Of a DNA stretch of 64,000 nucleotides, positions 26,217 through 34,705 are shown one piece after another. The stretch spans positions 310,001-374,000 of the forward strand of contig NZ_QLUW01000005.1 of NCBI RefSeq assembly GCF_003268025.1, in the 5' to 3' direction. The stretch comes from Paenibacillus montanisoli (GTDB lineage Bacteria > Bacillota > Bacilli > Paenibacillales > Paenibacillaceae). Both the position numbers and the translations under genes were made by a program. The notes below the pieces were generated by a model. The model ran no database searches, had not been told where the DNA came from, and worked only from the letters and a program-made list of their open reading frames with translations. Within the stretch, counting starts at the first letter, position 1; each line of letters begins with the position of its first letter.

Positions 26217-27054
26217 ATTCCTTGATCCGCGCATCGCCCTTCCATTCCCGTTCGAACAGCTCCTGATTCCCCCGGTGAAACTTCCGCAAATTGCGAGGGA
26301 ACTTACAGCCGTCGATTAGTGCGTCGATCGCGGCTTGATCCCCTTCGCGCACAGCCTTACGCATTGCTGCGACGTAAGCAAAATCAGCCGTTTGACGGCG
26401 TTTCATCTCGCCCCTATCCATCGTCGAATTGCCGTGTCCCGGAATCAGCCGCGTGATCGAATGCGAAGCCAGCATCACGTCCAGCTTCCGGATGCTCTCT
26501 TCGTACAGCGTGCTGCTGTGATAGATGTACGGAAACTCGATATCCGACCAATAGTCCCCGGCAAGCAGAAGGCCCAGCGGCTCCACAACGGTATAGATGC
26601 CGTCGTCGTTATGTCCAGGCGACAGATAAAACGTCAGCCTCGCATCCCCAAGCTGAAGCGTTTGCCCGTCCCGTTCCACCCGATGCTGAACGACTGGATA
26701 AGCAATCTCATAGTCCCGCTCCAAATAGTAGCTGTCCTCAAAGTCGCGGATCTGCTCCAAAATCGCTTCCCGCTCCTCTTCGCGCTTATCCGCCAAGGCG
26801 GCGGATGCGATCACCTCCGCGTCCGGTAACGCCCCGTATCCGATGATGTGGTCATAGTCGGAGTGCGTGAACAGCACATAGTTCTTCCTTCCTCCTGCAA
26901 GATCGGCCGCGTACCCGCGAATCTCCTCGACCTCGTGCGGGAGCCAGCACGGATCGACGATGAGAACGGCGTCCCCTAGGTCGATTACGGCAGACATCGT
27001 TTTGTAGAGCGCGCTCTCAAACAGCGTAAACGGGCCTTCTTTCAGTTTGATCAT
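26215..27054 (-). CDS. Metallo-beta-lactamase-fold hydrolase
   Basis: This 279-aa cytosolic protein has the family metal motif in the form THSDYDHIIG, that is HSDYDH in place of the usual HxHxDH. Further ligands appear in LSPGHNDDG, LLAGDYWSD and LIPGHGNS. The first zinc site therefore lacks one His, which may change the metal or the reaction. ATG 27054 has TTGGAGA. It diverges from the TrxR-like gene with 98 bases between them. The substrate is unknown. Confidence 0.83.
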   Translation of the reverse strand: MIKLKEGPFTLFESALYKTMSAVIDLGDAVLIVDPCWLPHEVEEIRGYAADLAGGRKNYVLFTHSDYDHIIGYGALPDAEVIASAALADKREEEREAILEQIRDFEDSYYLERDYEIAYPVVQHRVERDGQTLQLGDARLTFYLSPGHNDDGIYTVVEPLGLLLAGDYWSDIEFPYIYHSSTLYEESIRKLDVMLASHSITRLIPGHGNSTMDRGEMKRRQTADFAYVAAMRKAVREGDQAAIDALIDGCKFPRNLRKFHRGNQELFEREWKGDARIKE

Positions 27055-27152
27055 ACCGGTTCTCCAATCTCTCGAATTCATTAGCAATACATAGAAAGTC
27101 CCCATACCTGACACACTTGAAATATGTTACGCGACAAGGGGGCATTTTCCTC

Positions 27153-28085
27153 ATGATGGACTGCATCATCATCGGCGGCGGCATCGCAGGGCTTCAGGCC
27201 GCGATCCAGCTGGGCCGCTACGCTATTCATAACGTGCTCGTCATCGATGCGGGGGACGGCCGCTCCGCCATTTGCCGGAGCTACCGGAACCTGCTCGGCT
27301 ATCCCGAGGGCGTGTCCGGCACCGCGCTGCGCCAAGCCGGGCGCTCTCAGCTGGCCGCTTACGGCATCGAGGTCGTTACGGACACCGTCATGGAAGCTCG
27401 TCCCATTCCGGGCAGTCCCGGCGGCTTCGAGCTGCGCTGCAGCAAGCCGGGCGCTCCTGCTTATCAGGCGAAGACGCTTCTGATCGCCACCGGGGTGATG
27501 GACCGGCTGCCCGACTATCCGGAGCTGCGGCCTTGCCTCGGGCTGACCGTATTCGTCTGTCCGGACTGCGACGGCTACGAGATTCGAGGCCGCAGCACAA
27601 TCGTACTCGGAGCCGGCGATGTCGGCGCGCGCATGGCGCTTACGCTGCGGATTTGGACCGACAAGCTGCTGTACATCGACCAGGCGGCCGAGCAGCGGCA
27701 AGCGGCAAGCGGCTCCATGCAGGAGCAGCTCGCGGCCGCTTCCATTGCTTACCGCTATGAACGCGAGCTCCGCGTAAACGCCGATTGCGACGGCAACTTC
27801 CATGGCGTAATTCTGCCGGACGGCACCATACTGGAAGCGGAGCGCGCTTTCGTCGCTTATGGCGGCAATGAGGTGAAATCATCGCTTGCCAAGCAGCTGG
27901 GCGCGAAGATGCACGAGAACAGCCATATCTGGAATGACCCGCGCAGCAAAATGACCAGCGTTCCCGGCGTCTGGGCCGCAGGCGACGTTGCCGTTCATTC
28001 GGAGCAGGTATCCATTGCGATGGGCGAAGGCGCCCAGGCGGCGATTTGGATCCATAAGACGCTGCTCGGCATGCGGCAGGACTAA
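27153..28085 (+). CDS. Thioredoxin-reductase-like FAD oxidoreductase
   Basis: This 310-aa protein has the FAD motif IIGGGIAGLQAAIQLGR, an NADPH motif LGAGDVGARMAL and the closing GVWAAGDVAV. Between the two nucleotide domains it has VCPDCDGYE, with a CxxC pair placed as in thioredoxin reductase (CATC there). It probably reduces a disulfide partner that is not thioredoxin itself. ATG 27153 or 27156 follows an AAGGGGG; a TTG at 27117 is less likely. It stands alone. Confidence 0.83.
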   Translation: MMDCIIIGGGIAGLQAAIQLGRYAIHNVLVIDAGDGRSAICRSYRNLLGYPEGVSGTALRQAGRSQLAAYGIEVVTDTVMEARPIPGSPGGFELRCSKPGAPAYQAKTLLIATGVMDRLPDYPELRPCLGLTVFVCPDCDGYEIRGRSTIVLGAGDVGARMALTLRIWTDKLLYIDQAAEQRQAASGSMQEQLAAASIAYRYERELRVNADCDGNFHGVILPDGTILEAERAFVAYGGNEVKSSLAKQLGAKMHENSHIWNDPRSKMTSVPGVWAAGDVAVHSEQVSIAMGEGAQAAIWIHKTLLGMRQD

Positions 28086-28123
28086 CAGGACCTTCAACGC
28101 CAAGCAAAGCCTGAACCGTCCGA

Positions 28124-29569
28124 TTACTTCTTCGCCACATGCACCTTCAGCAGCTTCCCCTTCACGGTCGTCTGCTTCATGGCGCGCAGCACAAGCGGCC
28201 CTTTCCCGTTCAAAATGTCGACGAAGGTAGCGCTGTCCTCGATCGTGATGATCCCGATATCCTCCGCGGTCATGCCCTCGAGCTTCGCGATCGTCCCGAC
28301 GAAATCGACCGCGCGCAGCTTCTTCTTCTTCCCTCCGCCAAAATACAGCCTCGTAATATCCCGGCTGAGCAGCTCCCGTTTGTCCGGCTGCACGGCAGCT
28401 CCGGCGCGCAGCTTCCGCTCGAACGCCGCCTTCGCCGAGGCGGCCTCCTCCGCGCTCGGCGGCTCCGCCCGCGGCAGCTCGAAGCCGATGTAGCCCTCGA
28501 TATCGGCGAGGTACTTGTCCTCGCCGGGCGCAGCGAACGTAATGGCGATGCCGCTATGACCGGCCCGGCCCGTCCGGCCGATGCGGTGCACGAAGTTTTC
28601 CTTGTCCATCGGCAGGTCATAGTTGATTACATGCGTAATCTTGTCGATATCGATGCCCCGGGCGGCCAGATCGGTCGCCACCAGGTAGCGGAACTCCCGA
28701 CGCCTGAAGGCGTGCATAACGCTGAAGCGGTCATTTTGCTCCATGCCGCCATGGATCTTATCGCAGGGATAGCCGTTTTGGCGAAGCAGCCTTGCTACCT
28801 GGTCCACCGTCTCCTGCATGCGGCAGAATATCATGCAGCTGTCCGGGTTTTGGATCGTCGTGACCGCCTTCAACAGCTCCGGCTTCTGCGCCTCGTTCAC
28901 CATATAGAGCGTATGTACGACCTTTTCGGCCATCGCGCCCTCCGCCTCGATTTCGACGCTTATTGGATTATTCATATACCGTTGGCATAGCCGCTCGACT
29001 TCGGGCGGCAGCGTCGCCGAGAACAACAGCGTGACGCGGTTTTTGGGCAGCGCCTGCAGAATGGCATCCACCTGCTCGATAAAGCCGCGGCTCAGCATCT
29101 CATCGGCTTCGTCAAGAACCAAATAGCGCAGCCGTTTGACCTCCATCGTGCCGCGCTGAATATGATCGAGCACCCGTCCCGGCGTGCCGGCGACGATGTG
29201 GACCTTCTGCTGCAGCTCCAGCTTCTGCCGGGCGAATGGCTGCTTCCCGTAGATGGCGACCGCCTTAATGCGCTTGAACCGGCCGAGCGCGATCAGGTCC
29301 TCTTTCACCTGTCCGGCCAGCTCCCGCGTCGGCGTCAGCACGAGCGCCTGCGGTTTGTTCTCCTCCCATTCCACGAGCTCGCAGATCGGGATGCCGAAGG
29401 CGGCTGTCTTGCCGCTGCCCGTCTTGGAACGGACGGTCAGGTCCCGCTGCGCAAGCACTTGCGGGATGACTTCCCGCTGAACCGGCGTCGGCTCCTTAAA
29501 GCCAAGCTGGTCTAAAGCGCGGACAATGTCCTCGCTGAGCGGATAGGTATGAAAGCTGTTGCCCTGCAT
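28124..29569 (-). CDS. dbpA: DEAD-box RNA helicase DbpA/YxiN
   Basis: This 481-aa helicase has all the DEAD-box motifs: [31 protein letters not shown] and [10 protein letters not shown]-terminal DbpA RNA-binding domain of about 75 residues (from [10 protein letters not shown] onward) directs such proteins to hairpin 92 of 23S rRNA during 50S assembly. The length equals B. subtilis YxiN. The start ATG 29569 is preceded by AAGGAG. It is probably a single-gene unit. Confidence 0.93.
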   Translation of the reverse strand: MQGNSFHTYPLSEDIVRALDQLGFKEPTPVQREVIPQVLAQRDLTVRSKTGSGKTAAFGIPICELVEWEENKPQALVLTPTRELAGQVKEDLIALGRFKRIKAVAIYGKQPFARQKLELQQKVHIVAGTPGRVLDHIQRGTMEVKRLRYLVLDEADEMLSRGFIEQVDAILQALPKNRVTLLFSATLPPEVERLCQRYMNNPISVEIEAEGAMAEKVVHTLYMVNEAQKPELLKAVTTIQNPDSCMIFCRMQETVDQVARLLRQNGYPCDKIHGGMEQNDRFSVMHAFRRREFRYLVATDLAARGIDIDKITHVINYDLPMDKENFVHRIGRTGRAGHSGIAITFAAPGEDKYLADIEGYIGFELPRAEPPSAEEAASAKAAFERKLRAGAAVQPDKRELLSRDITRLYFGGGKKKKLRAVDFVGTIAKLEGMTAEDIGIITIEDSATFVDILNGKGPLVLRAMKQTTVKGKLLKVHVAKK

Positions 29570-29697
29570 AGTAGACTCCTTCTTCCGTTTGATACGTTCT
29601 ATTATAGCCCAATTTTACCTAGCGGCCGCCACTTTGGTACAATAGCTTTACATATGCCATCACGTATCCGTAATGCAGCTTAAAGGGGGGGCTCCCG

Positions 29698-30936
29698 ATG
29701 CATGAGGGGAAGATCATCAAATTTTACCGGGAAAAAGCGAACCTGACCCAAGATCAGCTGGGCACGGGCATCTGCTCCGATACCCATATCAGCAAGATCG
29801 AGCGCGGCATCACCGACTATTCGCAGGAGGTGCTGGATTTGCTGTGCGAGCGCCTCGGCATTTCCATGGACCGCGAGCTCGCCAAATTCGGCCGCATCAA
29901 GCAACGGCTTTACGACTGGCATGACGCCATCGTGAAGCAGATCAAGCCGGAGATGGAAGCCATCAAGGAGGAGCTTGAACAGGAAGCGCTGCTGCAAATA
30001 TCCGAGTATGAGACGCTTTATTTGCTGCTTCAGGCCAAGTATCTGCTTCAGCAGATCGAGCCCGACAAGGCGCTGCGGATCATCAAGCGGATCGGTAAAA
30101 CGGCCGAGCGGCTGCCTCCCTTCGAAAGCAATCTGCTCAAACACATCGAAGGCATGTATCATCTGTCGCAGGATAACTATCAGCAGGCGATCGAAACGAT
30201 GAAGACGATTCAAGAGAAAGAATACAATAACCCTGAGTATTACCACCACATGGCCATTGCCTATCATACGCTGATGTCCGAGGTGATGGCTTATTTCTGC
30301 GCCGAGAAGGCACGCAATTTTTTCAAGGACATCAATTGCTTCCTGCGGGTCATCGACGCGGAAATGATCATGCTCATCCAGGTCAAAGACGACGTCGGGC
30401 ATAATTTTCAAGAAGTGATCACCCGCTTTGAGAACTTAATCCAGAGCTGTGATATGTGCAATGCGCCGGACCGGAAAGCGAAGGTTGTCCATAACCTGGC
30501 CTTCGAGTATTTCCGGCGCAAGGAGTATGTAAAGTCGGGCAAGCTGTATAAACAGTCCATGGAACTCAAGCTGCCCCGCACCAGGCCTTATCTCCTGTCC
30601 TTAGAAGGCCATATCCGCAGCTGCTACGAAGGCAAGCTGCTGGAGAAGGACGAGCTGGAGAGACTGACGCAGGAAGGGTTGAAGTCCGCTTCGGCAGCCA
30701 AGGATAAACTGTTCATCCTGCTCTTCACGCTGCTGCTTCATCTGATCCGCGGCGAAGAAGCTCAATACTACCGCTATCTAAGCGATGAGGCGCTTCCGGT
30801 CTTCCGCAAATTCGGCTATGCCTTCCTGATCGAGCGGTCGGAGAAGCAGCTGTTTCAGTATTATGCCGACACCGGCAACACCGAAGCCGCCCTGCTTGTC
30901 GCCCGCTCGCTCCTGAGGGAACGTACCATCGGCTAG
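29698..30936 (+). CDS. RNPP-type HTH-TPR regulator
   Basis: This 412-aa protein has an N-terminal XRE-type helix-turn-helix (residues 5-60: LTQDQLGTGICSDTHISKIERG). About 340 residues of helical TPR-like repeats follow, the layout of Rgg/NprR/PlcR/PrgX regulators that bind secreted peptides. The ribosome binding site is a G-rich run just before ATG. Such genes are often followed by a small signal-peptide gene, but none fits in the 25 bases before the terminator. It may therefore respond to a peptide encoded elsewhere or not be peptide-controlled. Confidence 0.83.
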   Translation: MHEGKIIKFYREKANLTQDQLGTGICSDTHISKIERGITDYSQEVLDLLCERLGISMDRELAKFGRIKQRLYDWHDAIVKQIKPEMEAIKEELEQEALLQISEYETLYLLLQAKYLLQQIEPDKALRIIKRIGKTAERLPPFESNLLKHIEGMYHLSQDNYQQAIETMKTIQEKEYNNPEYYHHMAIAYHTLMSEVMAYFCAEKARNFFKDINCFLRVIDAEMIMLIQVKDDVGHNFQEVITRFENLIQSCDMCNAPDRKAKVVHNLAFEYFRRKEYVKSGKLYKQSMELKLPRTRPYLLSLEGHIRSCYEGKLLEKDELERLTQEGLKSASAAKDKLFILLFTLLLHLIRGEEAQYYRYLSDEALPVFRKFGYAFLIERSEKQLFQYYADTGNTEAALLVARSLLRERTIG

Positions 30937-30960
30937 CATCCGGCTCATCCCGCCGGCAGC

Positions 30961-31000
30961 AAAAGACCCGCAGCACGGTTATCCGTACGGCGGGTCTTTT
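30961..31000. terminator. Bidirectional terminator RNPP regulator / cotD
   Basis: AAAAGACCCGC pairs with GCGGGTCTTTT around an inner CGG/CCG stem. It lies between convergent genes and has T-runs on both sides. Confidence 0.88.
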
Positions 31001-31015
31001 GGTCATTCTAGCGGC

Positions 31016-31390
31016 TTATCTTTTTTTGCTTCTTTTCGAGGACGTTCTAGTACGTTTGCCGCGCTTTACGCTCGACACCATGACATCTTTCTCCGAATAC
31101 GTGTAGCAGTGATTATATACTGGGCAGCAGTGATGTTGCTTCACGATATTGATAGGATGCACGACGTTGACTTGCTGTGGATGGTAAACGTCTTCTAATA
31201 CGGTCTCCGGCTGATCATAGATTGTTTGGGGCGGACAGTCCGGCATAAAGTCCATCGCGCCAGCGACGTTGCTTGGTCCCATGTTTGCGCCCGCAACGTT
31301 GCTTGGGCCCATATTCGCGCCCGCAACATTGCTTGGGCCCATGTTCGCGCCGGCAACCGGCATCATTTGATTCCAGTAGTTACGTTTCAA
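31016..31390 (-). CDS. cotD: Spore coat protein CotD-like
   Basis: The 124-aa protein has the CotD core (HPINIVKQHHCCPVYNHCYTYSEKD) and a basic Lys/Arg/Ser-rich tail, as in inner-coat CotD of Bacillus. Near the N-terminus a 10-residue unit, VAGANMGPSN, occurs three times in tandem, followed by a partial copy. The TTG at 31390 has AAGGAG at 8-base spacing; the ATG at 31486 gives an unlikely extension. It should be made in the mother cell late in sporulation, but no sigma-K promoter was identified with confidence. Confidence 0.85.
   Translation of the reverse strand: MKRNYWNQMMPVAGANMGPSNVAGANMGPSNVAGANMGPSNVAGAMDFMPDCPPQTIYDQPETVLEDVYHPQQVNVVHPINIVKQHHCCPVYNHCYTYSEKDVMVSSVKRGKRTRTSSKRSKKR
31268..31357. 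repeat. Three 30-bp tandem repeats in cotD
   Basis: Three nearly identical 30-base units encode VAGANMGPSN. They are in frame, so change in copy number would alter the coat protein without breaking it. Confidence 0.9.
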
Positions 31391-31540
31391 AGTATTCGCT
31401 CCTTCCTGATTTGGAATACAACACATCGTATTCACAAACGAGCAAGGTGGCCTGTACTCTTGCCATGGAAGGCGATAGCCTGTCATTGTTCAGCCGTCTT
31501 CCGGACGGGACGGATGCCGGCGAGGCAGCTGTCCGCATGA

Positions 31541-31577
31541 AAAAAGCCGCCTAGGGACAATTGCCCCGGCAGCTTTG
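31541..31577 (-). terminator. greA terminator
   Basis: Read leftward, AAAGCTGCC pairs with GGCGGCTTT across an inner stem and is followed by TTTTT. It lies 20 bases after the greA stop. Confidence 0.75.
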
Positions 31578-31597
31578 ATGCATGTTATGTACGCGGA

Positions 31598-32077
31598 TTA
31601 GAGCGCTTTGATCTCTAGCAGCTCGTACTCGATAATACCCATCGGTGCATTGACCTGGATCCTGCTTCCGACCTTCTTCCCGAGCAACTCCTTGCCAAGC
31701 GGGCTCTCGTACGAAATTTTATTCGCCGAAACGTCCGCCTCAGCGGGAGCTACGATTTGGTACTCGATCCGTTCGTTAAACTCCACATCGTTCAAGACGA
31801 CCGTCGCACCGATTTGAACCGTATTCGTATTGCTCGGGTCCGTCTCGACAATGCGCGCGGTATTCAGCATTTTCTCCAGCATTATAATCCGGGTCTCCAT
31901 GAACGACTGGTCGTTCTTCGCGGAGTGATATTCGCTGTTCTCCTTCAAATCGCCATAGCTGATAGCCAGCTTGATCCGTTCGGCCAGCTCTTTGCGCTTC
32001 ACGTATTTGAGATCGTCGAGCTCCTCCTGCAGCTTGGCGTAGCCTTCTTTGGTCAGAATCATTTCTTCACCGGACAT
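31598..32077 (-). CDS. greA: Transcription elongation factor GreA
   Basis: This 159-aa protein has an N-terminal coiled coil with YGDLKENSEYHSAKNDQSF, where the acidic D and E at the tip stimulate RNA cleavage by stalled RNA polymerase. The C-terminal FKBP-like domain has SPLGKELLGKKVG. The ATG at 32077 has GGGAG; a GTG lies two codons earlier. Length and motifs are fully typical. Confidence 0.95.
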   Translation of the reverse strand: MSGEEMILTKEGYAKLQEELDDLKYVKRKELAERIKLAISYGDLKENSEYHSAKNDQSFMETRIIMLEKMLNTARIVETDPSNTNTVQIGATVVLNDVEFNERIEYQIVAPAEADVSANKISYESPLGKELLGKKVGSRIQVNAPMGIIEYELLEIKAL

Positions 32078-32164
32078 GTTCACCGCTCCCGTTCCATGGA
32101 TTACCTCTATTTTACCCGATTTGGGGCCATACGTCGCCTCGATCCCACCTCAATAATTGTTGAC

Positions 32165-32202
32165 AAAAAAAGAGCTCCCTATAAGAGGGCAGCCCTTGCA
32201 AA
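32165..32202 (-). terminator. Possible terminator of the 89-aa gene
   Basis: Read leftward, AGGGCTGCCCT can pair imperfectly with AGGGAGCTCT and is followed by TTTTTTT. It lies 25 bases after the stop of the hypothetical gene. Confidence 0.5.
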
Positions 32203-32226
32203 AATTGTTAAAAACGCGCGCGACGG

Positions 32227-32496
32227 TCAAAGGTCGATGGCAGCGTGCGGCTTGCTGTAATGGCTCGTTCCTCCGCCGCCCACCAGCACCTTCCCACCCC
32301 TGGGAAAAACAATCAGCTTAGAGGCCCCGGTACTGAGCAGGACGGTTACCTTGGCGTTGTTTCGGGTTGCCGTGTACACGACATATCCGCTTCTGGCAAT
32401 TAACGCGCGCCAGTTACTGTCGAACTCCGAACGAACCACCCGACTCGAATAGACCTGGTTCTCTTTCCTGATATCCTTCGCTTTCAATCCCGCCAT
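32227..32496 (-). CDS. Hypothetical 89-aa basic protein
   Basis: The product starts MAGLKAKDIRKENQVYSSRV, is basic in its first half and has a glycine-rich loop GGKVLVGGGGTSHYSKPH near the end. AAGGA lies nine bases before the ATG, and a possible terminator follows. No signal peptide or membrane segment is seen. The family was not recognised. Confidence 0.6.
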   Translation of the reverse strand: MAGLKAKDIRKENQVYSSRVVRSEFDSNWRALIARSGYVVYTATRNNAKVTVLLSTGASKLIVFPRGGKVLVGGGGTSHYSKPHAAIDL

Positions 32497-32543
32497 CTCC
32501 CGAATCCTTCTTTCATCGCGTAGTCGCTTGCTCCTACGCTATC

Positions 32544-33401
32544 CTATTCGGAAGGCACGGGGGCGCTTGGACGCAGCGGCACATAGATGTCCAGTTCGGA
32601 ATCGGCAAGCCCTTCACGGAACCGTTCGTCGTAGCGCTCGAAATCGAATCCGCTGCCGCCCGCATCGTCCAAGCCGCGCAGCGCTTCCCCGGAGGCCGGC
32701 AGCCATTCGCCGTAGATGTAGCGGAATGTCTCGCCGAGCAGCTCGGTGGAGCCGATATGCGTGAAGACCGCATACCGGCCGCCCGGTACGGCATACGCCT
32801 GCGCGCCATCCGGAAGACCCGCCGGGTCTGCTACCTCTGTGCCCGCTACATAGACGAACGCTCCCTCTCTGCCGGCCGATTGCGGGTCGTAGATCTCCAG
32901 CCCGTAGCAGATCCGTTCATCGGCCTTGCCCGGCAGCCCGGACCAGATTCCGCTGAGCGCTTTCCAAGCCTGCGCAATATTGCGATCCTTTGTCGTATCC
33001 GTCGTGCACTTGACCCCTGCTACATACATCGTCCGGCATTCGATCAGTTTCGGCTCTCTCATCGTACACGCTCTCCTTCGTAGAGATTCCGGGGGCTCTC
33101 CGAACCGCTTCATGAACGAACGGATGAACGACTCATGGCTGTTATATCCGATATCGAAGCCGATTCCCGTGCCGGATTGCCGCGAACTCCTCAGCTTCCG
33201 CGCCGCATACGCGAGGCGACGCTCGCGAATGAACTGCGACAGCGTCTCGCCCATGCAGGCATAGAACAACCGGTGAAAGTGAAACGGGGAATAGCCCGCC
33301 ATCCGGGCAAGCTCCTCCAGATGAAGCTCCTCCTGCAGATGCGCCTCCACATAGGCGGCCGTCCGCCAAACCGCGGCATACCGCTCGTCGTCTTTTTCCA
33401 T
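32544..33401 (-). CDS. AraC-family regulator with GyrI-like domain
   Basis: The 285-aa protein has an N-terminal AraC-type double helix-turn-helix (LEELARMAGYSPFHFHRLF, then IGFDIGYNSHESFIRSF). A C-terminal GyrI-like ligand domain follows, with VPGGRYAVFTHIGS and an ending in ELDIYVPL. This order, DNA binding first, is that of Rob and SoxS-plus-GyrI type multidrug-responsive activators. ATG 33401 has AAGGAGGTGATC. Its targets are unknown; no exporter adjoins it. Confidence 0.88.
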   Translation of the reverse strand: MEKDDERYAAVWRTAAYVEAHLQEELHLEELARMAGYSPFHFHRLFYACMGETLSQFIRERRLAYAARKLRSSRQSGTGIGFDIGYNSHESFIRSFMKRFGEPPESLRRRACTMREPKLIECRTMYVAGVKCTTDTTKDRNIAQAWKALSGIWSGLPGKADERICYGLEIYDPQSAGREGAFVYVAGTEVADPAGLPDGAQAYAVPGGRYAVFTHIGSTELLGETFRYIYGEWLPASGEALRGLDDAGGSGFDFERYDERFREGLADSELDIYVPLRPSAPVPSE

Positions 33402-33475
33402 TCGGATCACCTCCTTGCCTCTAATGGTAGGCCATGACGGCATCCGGCACCTGACTTTTCTTGCGGTGTTGGATG

Positions 33476-33516
33476 AAAAAAGGCGCATCTCCGGTTGTTT
33501 TCGCGGGATACGCCTT
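33476..33516 (-). terminator. rlmN terminator
   Basis: Read leftward, AAGGCGTATCCCG pairs imperfectly with GGAGATGCGCCTT and continues in TTTTTT. It lies just after the rlmN stop. Confidence 0.65.
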
Positions 33517-33530
33517 CATGGTTGTTCGGT

Positions 33531-34592
33531 TTATACGGAAGCTTTGATCTGCTTGCTGCGCAGCTGCCCGCAGGCCGCATCGATGTCGGTTCCGTGCTCG
33601 AGCCGGACGCTGACGCTGACGGACTGCTTTTTGAGCGTGTCGTAGAAGACGCGGATCGATTCTTGCTCGCTGCGCTGGTACTGACTGTGCTCATCTACCG
33701 GATTATACGGGATAAGGTTCACGTTCACCATCGGGCGGCGGTCGCCGATCAGCTCCGCCAGCTCGAGCGCATGCTCCATCCGGTCATTGACGTCTCTCAG
33801 CAAAATATATTCCAGCGTCACGCGGCGCTTATTCTTGCTCAAATAATAATCGATCGCCTTCATCAGCGGCTCGATCGGAATGGCGCGGTTAATCTTCATG
33901 ATGCGCGTGCGCAGCTCGTCATTCGGCGCATGGAGCGATACCGCCAGGTTGACGCCGAGATTGCGGTCGGTGAATTCGACGATTTTGTCCGCGAGTCCGC
34001 TTGTGGAGACGGTGATATGCCTTGCTCCGATCGCCAGCCCTTTATGATCCTTGACGATTTCAAGGAAATCGACCATGTTTTCGAAGTTGTCGAACGGCTC
34101 CCCGATGCCCATCACGACGATATGGCTGACCCGCTCCTCTTGCCCCGCGGCATCCAGATACAGCTGAACCTTCATGATTTGGCCGACGATTTCGCCTGCC
34201 GACAGGTCGCGGCTCTTGGCTAGCAGCCCGCTCGCGCAGAAGCTGCAGCCGATGTTGCAGCCGACCTGCGTCGTCACGCAGACGGACAGCCCGAATTTAT
34301 GCCGCATCAGCACGGTCTCAATCAGGTTGCCGTCCTGCAGCTTGAGCAGAAATTTCACCGTGCCGTCAGCCGACTCCTGCTTCGTATGCTCGGACAGCGT
34401 CCGAAGCTCGAAGTGCTCCTCCAATAGCTGAAGGCAAGCAGCGTTCACGTCGGTCATGTCGGCGAAAGCCGTGACCCGCTTCCGGTACAGCCAATCCCAG
34501 ACCTGACGCGCCCGCGATGGTTTATGTCCGCGCTCCGCAAGCCAGCCGGCCAGCTTGTCGAATGTGAAGCCGTAGATGGATGGTTTGTGCAT
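33531..34592 (-). CDS. rlmN: 23S rRNA/tRNA adenine-C2 methyltransferase RlmN
   Basis: This 353-aa radical-SAM enzyme has the cluster motif CNIGCSFC (C112, C116, C119) and the catalytic C-terminal cysteine in DAACGQL. It methylates A2503 of 23S rRNA and A37 of some tRNAs. The family relative Cfr gives antibiotic resistance by C8 methylation, but the overall length and ending favour RlmN. ATG 34592 has GAGGAT upstream. It forms a single-gene unit with its own terminator. Confidence 0.94.
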   Translation of the reverse strand: MHKPSIYGFTFDKLAGWLAERGHKPSRARQVWDWLYRKRVTAFADMTDVNAACLQLLEEHFELRTLSEHTKQESADGTVKFLLKLQDGNLIETVLMRHKFGLSVCVTTQVGCNIGCSFCASGLLAKSRDLSAGEIVGQIMKVQLYLDAAGQEERVSHIVVMGIGEPFDNFENMVDFLEIVKDHKGLAIGARHITVSTSGLADKIVEFTDRNLGVNLAVSLHAPNDELRTRIMKINRAIPIEPLMKAIDYYLSKNKRRVTLEYILLRDVNDRMEHALELAELIGDRRPMVNVNLIPYNPVDEHSQYQRSEQESIRVFYDTLKKQSVSVSVRLEHGTDIDAACGQLRSKQIKASV

Positions 34593-34705
34593 GATCCGTT
34601 ATCCTCATTTCAATCCCTATGAATTTCGTCCCGTTAGAACACTTTAACTAGTATTGTCCCAAAATTCCGGGGCGAACACAAGGGCGGATCGCTTACATGG
34701 CCAGC

